Shown here in pieces: positions 58,745 to 64,000 of a DNA stretch of 64,000 nucleotides. Origin of the DNA: Forficula auricularia (lineage: Eukaryota > Arthropoda > Insecta > Dermaptera > Forficulidae); the NCBI GenBank assembly GCA_024734495.1, contig JALMQS010000099.1, positions 96,038,744 to 96,102,743 on the forward strand. The letters are read 5' to 3'. Under the pieces are notes generated by a model, which saw only the letters and a list, made by a program, of their open reading frames with translations, ran no database searches and had not been told where the DNA came from. The number at the start of each line of letters is the position of its first letter. The stretch's first letter is position 1. Position numbers and translations under genes: made by a program.

Positions 58745-59385
58745 TTTTAAGATTTATTATAAGCTCAAAAAGAGGGATAGAATTAGCAATAGGTGTAGGA
58801 GGGTGGGAGGGATACGCCATGCCAACGTCAGCGATGCTAATCTGTTTTCGAGATGTTTCTAGAGACAACCGTCTACGAGAAATGAGAGATTCGCTTCTAG
58901 TATGAGCCGTTGCAATTATTCAAGGTGAATATTACACTTAAAATTTTTTATTTTATATTGAAAAGATTGAGGTTATCAACTGCTTGATGGAAATAAATAT
59001 AAATCTTTTGTAAAAACAATATTTAAATTAATTTATTAAAACTTCAAACGTTTCGGACATGCAATATTTAAAATTTATAATTTACAAGCATAAATATTCA
59101 TTTTAGAATAAAAATTCCAAATGTACCATGTTAGTAGCTAACTACTCATCTAACCTGGGACACAATTCTGATGTTTCTAATCCCAAAATTTTAGATAAAG
59201 TACGGAATTTAAAAGAAAGATAAATTTTAGAAAGGATCAAAATTTTAAACAGCAAAAATTAACAAAAGGTCTGATATGGACTGTTTTTCTAATATTCATC
59301 AAAATATTTAAGGAAAAATAATTTTTAGTAATTATATATATACATTATATATATTTTATATTTATTCAAGGTAATTTAATCACCA
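58745..59385. other. Intron between exons B and C
   Basis: AACTTCAAACGTTTCGGACATG near 59040 is a hammerhead 3'-half-like scrap (CCGAAACGT on the minus strand) without a core. GATACGCCATGCCAACGTCAGC near 58810 is GC-richer but has no convincing frame. Confidence 0.4.
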
Positions 59386-59386
59386 A

Positions 59387-59520
59387 GACAATTTGTAGGT
59401 AACAATGTCTACCTTTCAAAATTGTTATTTGTTTAGTGTTGCTTTACATACTTGACAATTTGTAGGTAACAATGTCTACCTTTCAAAATTGTTATTTGTT
59501 TAGTGTTGCTTTACATACTT
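59387..59520. repeat. Perfect tandem duplication, 2 x 67 bp
   Basis: Units 59387-59453 and 59454-59520 (GACAATTTGTAGGTAACAAT to TTTACATACTT) are identical base for base. Such identity in neutral intron DNA means a very recent duplication or an assembly artefact. Confidence 0.9.
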
Positions 59521-59779
59521 GTATTATTTAATGGAAAAAAGATTTAAAAATATAAATTCATGTTTATGAAAATTTTATGATTTTAATTTTTTGATATTCG
59601 GCCGTTCTAATACGGTCAGACAATTCTGATTTGCGACTAAATCCGTTGAATAATTTTGAAGTGCTTACGGATCACCGGTTTTTATTTTTAATGTTATAAT
59701 TTTAATCAGCACTACAATATGTTTATAAAGAATATAAGATATTATTAATTAATATTATTATAGGAAATTATTTTCTTAC

Positions 59780-60012
59780 CCAAATTTAGCTATTTTTTCC
59801 ATCTCTTCATCAAAATCGTCGTCGTCACTATTAGCATTGTCATTTTTATCGGGGACCCGTAGCTCTCCAACCACATCCAGAGGATTCATTCCTGAGTGAT
59901 CTTCAGCTGTGACATCAGCTCCAGATTCGAGCAAGTGGAGTACGCATTCCAAACTGAGATTTGCCGCAGCTATATGAAGTGGTGTACTTCCTGGTTCTAA
60001 TTTCTTAGGCAT
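59780..60012 (-). CDS. Ankyrin-repeat exon B with acidic stretch
   Basis: Exon of 233 nt after an acceptor TGTTGTTTAG, ending GG|GTAAGA (two nucleotides of the last codon remain, phase 2). It encodes one clear ankyrin repeat, GSTPLHIAAANLSLECVLHL then LLESGADVTAEDHSGMNPLD, followed by an acidic run NSDDDDFDEEMEKIAKFG that departs from the ankyrin pattern. The 5' junction fits exon A in phase. The 3' junction fits two downstream exons equally well, at 58731 (the tail with a stop) and at 44578 (TRPA ankyrins). That makes it the branch point of the two gene models. The ATG at the exon start follows the acceptor AG directly and is probably not an initiator. Confidence 0.85.
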
Positions 60013-60224
60013 CTAAACAACAGTTAAATTAAGGAATTATAAATCCAAATAAAATAAAGAAAATAAATTATTTATTATTAATTAAGCTAGTAAAACTATA
60101 AATTTTAAAAATTAACCAAAACTATTAATTTAAAAAATTACTCTATATTGAAAGAGTTCAGAATCTTTCTTCAATTACAATACAAGATGTATTTAATTGA
60201 AAAGTTTTTGTTTTGCCGAGAGTA

Positions 60225-60500
60225 GCAGAGATGTTGATTCACAAAGAGAAACAAAGAGGTTGTCCTCTGCTTGATGCAAATAAACATACACACATATATA
60301 TCGAGATGATATATCTGTATATATATATATATAATTTATTTGTTTGAGACTATAGTTTCGAAGACTTGGTCTTCATCATCAGTCTTTTTTAATTATAAAT
60401 ATTGTTTTTCATGGAGTCAATACCGAATGGATATTGAAAAGACCAAGTCTTCGACACTATAGTCTCAAACAAATAAATTATATATATATACATCATTTAG
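60225..60500. repeat. Penelope-like terminal palindrome P3, copy 2
   Basis: TTCACAAAGAGAAACAAAGAGG and GCAAATAAACATACACACAT lead to a TATATA run, an intact minus-strand hammerhead, a short spacer, and a decayed inverse copy (GTCTTCGACACTATAGTC). Lies in the intron between exons A and B. Confidence 0.65.
60346..60384 (-). ncRNA. Hammerhead ribozyme motif, P3 copy 2
   Basis: Minus strand: GA (60384-60383), CTGATGA (60382-60376), one T, GAAGAC (60374-60369), CAA loop region, GTCTTC (60365-60360), GAAA (60359-60356), ACT/AGT, C17 at 60348, TC. Six-pair helix II. It differs from the 36862 copy by paired changes. Confidence 0.72.
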
Positions 60501-60504
60501 TGGA

Positions 60505-61875
60505 GAGGATAAATTATCAATGGCTTGGAAACGATCCATTCATAAAGAGAATATAGTAGTGTAAAAAGTACAATATCAAAAAAAACATAACCTAAAATTT
60601 TACCACCGTTCATGGTGGTTACGAGGCTAAAACTTGTTGTCTGGATTATCGCGAAAGAACATTAAAAACCCCAAAATTCTACAATAAAGATTTATATATT
60701 TGACTGAAGATTTTTACACGTTATATTATATTGTATGTCCAATTCGCTCCGTTTCGAAGGGCTCGGATTACTTTATATTACTTGGGTTCAATTAGTGGGT
60801 GAATAAATACAACCCTTATGACATATTAAAAAACTATACATAAACTCTCGGCTTCAATTGAAGACACTCGTGATTTTTCTAATTAAATCTGTTTTTCTAC
60901 CTCTATACTATCGGAAAATTGAACTTTTTATATTATACTAAATAATCTATATAATAAAAATGAATTTCTGTTTCTTTGTAAGCGCAGATCTCTCAAATGC
61001 CTGGACCGATTTGGCTAATTTTTTTTTAAATCTTCGTAATAGTCCAATTCAAGTTAATAAGTAAAAAAAAATTGGAAAAGTTGCCCGGAAAATTGGAAAA
61101 TTCAGGATAAACTAAAAAAAATTCAGGTTAGCCAACATAGCTTGCCAAACAATAAAAGAACTAAACTAGCAAAAAAAAACAAGTGTTGGCAGCCCTCTTT
61201 GTTTGATTTTTGAGTGTCATTCATTCTCAATAGTTCTAACCACATTATCGTTGAAGAAGAATGTAATACTGCAACAAAGATTTAAAAAAACTATCTATTT
61301 TTTTAAAGTACATTTAAAACGAAAAATTAAAAAAAAATCGTCATGATAACTAAATTTTTGAAAAAGTTATGGTTATTTAAAAAAAAGCTATTTTTTTCAA
61401 AAATTCCTAACTTCTTTTGGGTTGGGTGAAAAAATTGGAAAAACATTCTGAAAACCGTCTTTAATAGGGTAGAAAAAAATAAAAAAGTTTCTGCCAAGCT
61501 TTTGATTATATATATAGATGAAAAATATTTATTTTAAATTCATTCATAAAGTGATATACTTTGTCCTCTTCATCAATCTATTACATTTTTTTTTTTTTTT
61601 ACTTAGAGAAAGTGTTGTAGCTTTTAGGTGAAACATGATATTAATCTATTACAATTGATTCACAAGAGTTGATATATGAACGTGTTCTTTACACGTGTAT
61701 AAAACATCAATAAAACAGCCACGTGGGGATCCAGGGGCGAAGCCCTGGCTGAAAGGCCCGCCGAGCGCTTGAACTACTATATATAAAAATAAAAAATAAA
61801 TAAAATAAAAATAATAATAAATATATATCCTTCGTGAGTAATGAATTCACTAGCAAATCAGAGAGCTCTGATTAA
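60505..61875. other. Intron between exons A and B
   Basis: AT-rich. At 61727-61780 a GC-rich block GATCCAGGGGCGAAGCCCTGG and GGCCCGCCGAGCGCTTGAAC followed by TATATA resembles a Helitron-like 3' end, less clear than the one at 19785. Confidence 0.4.
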
Positions 61876-61896
61876 AGATTAAAACAAGCCTCTTAC

Positions 61897-62212
61897 CTTT
61901 TCCTTTAAAGATGCATGATCGTGATGCAGGGAATCCCGACACTCTAGGCTCGGCGATCCATAAATTTCAAACGGCTTTTCCTCCAAAACATATTTCACTG
62001 AATTATCATAAGCAACTATGTTTTCGAGAACCTTCAAACATTCCACTTGGTTTGCCCAGGCAGCTAAATGTATAGCAAGTGGACGTCGAGTACATCTTCT
62101 TGCAAGTAAAATTTCCAAAATCTTCTTATTTCCATTTATCACAGCTACACATAAAGCAGGAACTTGAGCTTTCGAGCAAACGGCGTCAACATTAGCGCCA
62201 TGTTCCAAACTT
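61897..62212 (-). CDS. Ankyrin-repeat exon A (internal, partial gene)
   Basis: Minus-strand exon of 316 nt: one nucleotide completing a codon, then 105 codons. It enters after a TATATAG acceptor and leaves at AAG|GTAAGA, in phase 0. The peptide has ankyrin signatures: LEHGANVDA closes one repeat, PALCVAVINGNKKILEILL forms another, and RPLAIHLAAWANQVECLKVL a third. Because it opens in the middle of a repeat, at least one upstream exon must lie beyond the right edge or in the last 1.8 kb; I could not find it there. Its phase joins exactly to the exon at 60012-59780. Ankyrin repeats bind partner proteins; no partner can be inferred. It belongs either to a separate ankyrin protein or to the N-terminus of the TRPA channel downstream. 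Confidence 0.8.
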
Positions 62213-62229
62213 CTATATAATTTAAACAT

Positions 62230-62870
62230 AGAATAATAAATTAGTAAAATTAATTATTCAACTTAATAAATTATTCCATAAAATTAAATAATTTGGATCT
62301 CTTTGATTAATAAATACAATCTGAAGACTTGGATTTAAAAGAGAGAAAATTGCTATTTTCTTGAGAATAAATTAGCATAGCATTGAATTTGTAAGGAATA
62401 AATTAAGTATTGTGCTTTTTGATTAATTTTATTTCCATTATTTATAATAAATAGAAAGTGAGGTTTCTATTTGAAGTATTGGACAATTTATATTCGTAAA
62501 ATAATTCAAAATTGTGATTTTTCTCGATTTTTCCGTTTTAAATTCATCGGAGGGGAAATGTCTTTATATGTGTACGTTAACTAATATTTTTGAAAATTGA
62601 GTTAATAGAATACAATATTTTTTTTAAATAAACTCTATTATGAACTGTTTAATATATTTAAGAAAATAAGTACAAATTTACCCAAATTGTCTCGTTGACA
62701 GATTTAGGGAAATTTTATATTAAAGAATTATATTATATTAAAGTATAATATGGTTTATTTCAAAAAGTTCCATTAAAATACTATTGGATTTAAATGTTTT
62801 GAGTCAAAACTAAAAATGTGTAGAAACAGATTTTTAAAATAAAAATTTTAGAGTACTTTATTACAGTCTT
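62230..62870. other. Intron right of exon A, no exon
   Basis: AT-rich, no recognised feature. The exon preceding exon A was not found here. Confidence 0.4.
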
Positions 62871-62875
62871 TTTAC

Positions 62876-63671
62876 TTTACCATACAGGGTATGGTCAAGT
62901 ATTGTAATCGTGCATGAAGAAAAGTGATTTTTTTCCTTCTTTTTTTCCAAATATCTCAAAAACGTTTGAAACTATTTTGATTAAAAACATTGAACGAAAC
63001 CTTGGCATTTCGGTCTACAAAAAAGCTCTAGTAAGTGCACATCGAAAAAATTATATATTTTTAGATAATAATTGTTTTGTCAAAATGTCTGTAAGTTTGT
63101 CTGGTTGTCTGTGCGTTACCAAATTTTTGTGGACGAGCTAGATCAAAAACTAATGTGAATATCGAAACCAAATTTCGCATGTAGTTTTGGTCCATTGAGA
63201 TTAAGAGCTGATTAAATTTTGGTGCATATCGACCCAAAATTAAGGGGGATGGAGGGGGGTTAAAAATTAAAAATCTAGGCCATTTGAGCAAACTCAACCA
63301 AATTTTGTATACCTAATCCATGGGACTCCAGAACTCTAAAAATGCAAAAACTAACCGCCCAAAATGGGGGGGGGGGGAAATGAAAATCTAGGCCCGTGTA
63401 CCAAACTCAACCAAATTTTCTATACATAATCACTGGGACCCGAGAAGTCTAAAAATGCAAAAACTAACCGCCTAATAAAGGGGGAGGGGGGTGTAGGATC
63501 AAAAAATGAAAATATAGGCTCTTGTACCAAACTCAACCAAATTTTGTATACATAATCAGTGGGCCCCCAGGAGTTTAAAAATGCAAAAACTAACCCCCTC
63601 CCCTACATGATTATAAATAATTTTATTAAATATTAAATATAAGTGAGGGGCCAGGTTGTATGGTAAAGTCA
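62876..63671. mobile_element. TIR element M2 with internal minisatellite, copy 2
   Basis: Ends ACTTTACCATAC and GTATGGTAAAGT. Colinear with 12397-13071 but with one more minisatellite unit and poly-G tracts (63366-63377). The frames at 62914-63141 and 63061-63297 are translated repeat. Confidence 0.65.
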
Positions 63672-64000
63672 AGTGGATGGCCACATCGGAACACGTTAGC
63701 TTTTTTTTGATTTCTCATAAACGGCTCAAGCGATTAATTTTGAGTTAACATAAATTACAAGACTTGAAATCTTTTTATAATTAAATTTTCTTTCCAACAT
63801 CGTTCGAATCCTTTTTTAGGAATTTTCCAGAAAGTTAAAAAGATTATATATGTGAATTATATAAAACTTAACATATTATAATACTTAGATAACGGTACTA
63901 TGATGTTTATTTTAATTTTTTTGTTTTCAAATGATGCAATTAGAACCATTTTAAATTAAAAAATTACTAAGCACATAGAAGATTTTGGTTTTCTTAAGAG

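Noticed and set aside
61727..61780. GC-rich block as a CpG-island promoter
   Set aside because: It resembles the Helitron-like 3' blocks at 7.5, 17.3 and 19.8 kb more than a promoter, and no exon follows it.
1..64000. Possible endogenous viral sequence or toxin gene
   Set aside because: No frame with recognisable viral or toxin motifs was seen; the only enzyme-like relics are a mariner transposase and a GIY-YIG endonuclease.

Overview
The window is AT-rich eukaryotic DNA, almost certainly from an arthropod and most likely an insect. There are no long uninterrupted ORFs. Short GC-richer exons with GT/AG junctions are separated by kilobases of transposon-filled intron. The order cannot be fixed from sequence alone. 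The dispersed family ending in CCGACTTCAAAAAAGGAGGAGG resembles repeats I associate with Hemiptera and Lepidoptera, but this is weak evidence.

All convincing protein-coding exons lie on the minus strand, so transcription runs from high to low coordinates. Right part (62.2-58.4 kb): three phase-compatible exons (A, B, C) encode ankyrin repeats, an acidic stretch and a C-terminal tail ending in a stop with AATAAA directly behind it. Left part (44.6-2.2 kb, possibly from 52.0 kb): six exons (D to I) join in perfect phase into about nine ankyrin repeats, a pre-S1 linker and transmembrane segments S1 to S4 of a TRPA-type cation channel. The pore (S5, P-loop, S6) and C-terminus lie off the left edge. 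A GC-rich segment at 51.98-51.89 kb begins with ATG and ends in the phase exon D requires, so it may be the channel's start exon. I favour two neighbouring minus-strand genes: an ankyrin protein, then a TRPA channel. One gene with exon C as an alternative terminal exon remains possible, because exon B can also splice in phase to exon D.

The rest is mobile DNA. It includes a degenerate 1.29-kb mariner nested in a small TIR element, hAT-type non-autonomous elements with 8-bp target duplications, a Harbinger-like MITE with a TTA duplication, Tc1/mariner-like MITEs with TA duplications, Helitron-like 3' termini with GC-rich hairpins, tRNA-derived SINE-like pieces, retroposon copies with a 3' A tail, and many long fold-back repeats.

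The most striking signal is a set of hammerhead-ribozyme motifs (CUGANGA, helix II, GAAA, very short helix III, UH cleavage site) at many places. Several are in head-to-head palindromes, and one family flanks a GIY-YIG ORF of a Penelope-like retroelement. Helix II varies by compensatory changes between families (GAG/CUC, GGG/CCC, GAGG/CCUC, GAAGG/CCUUC, GAAGAC/GUCUUC, GGAG/CUCC), and all carry one unpaired nucleotide between A9 and helix II. One of them is split by a Helitron-like insertion in helix III.
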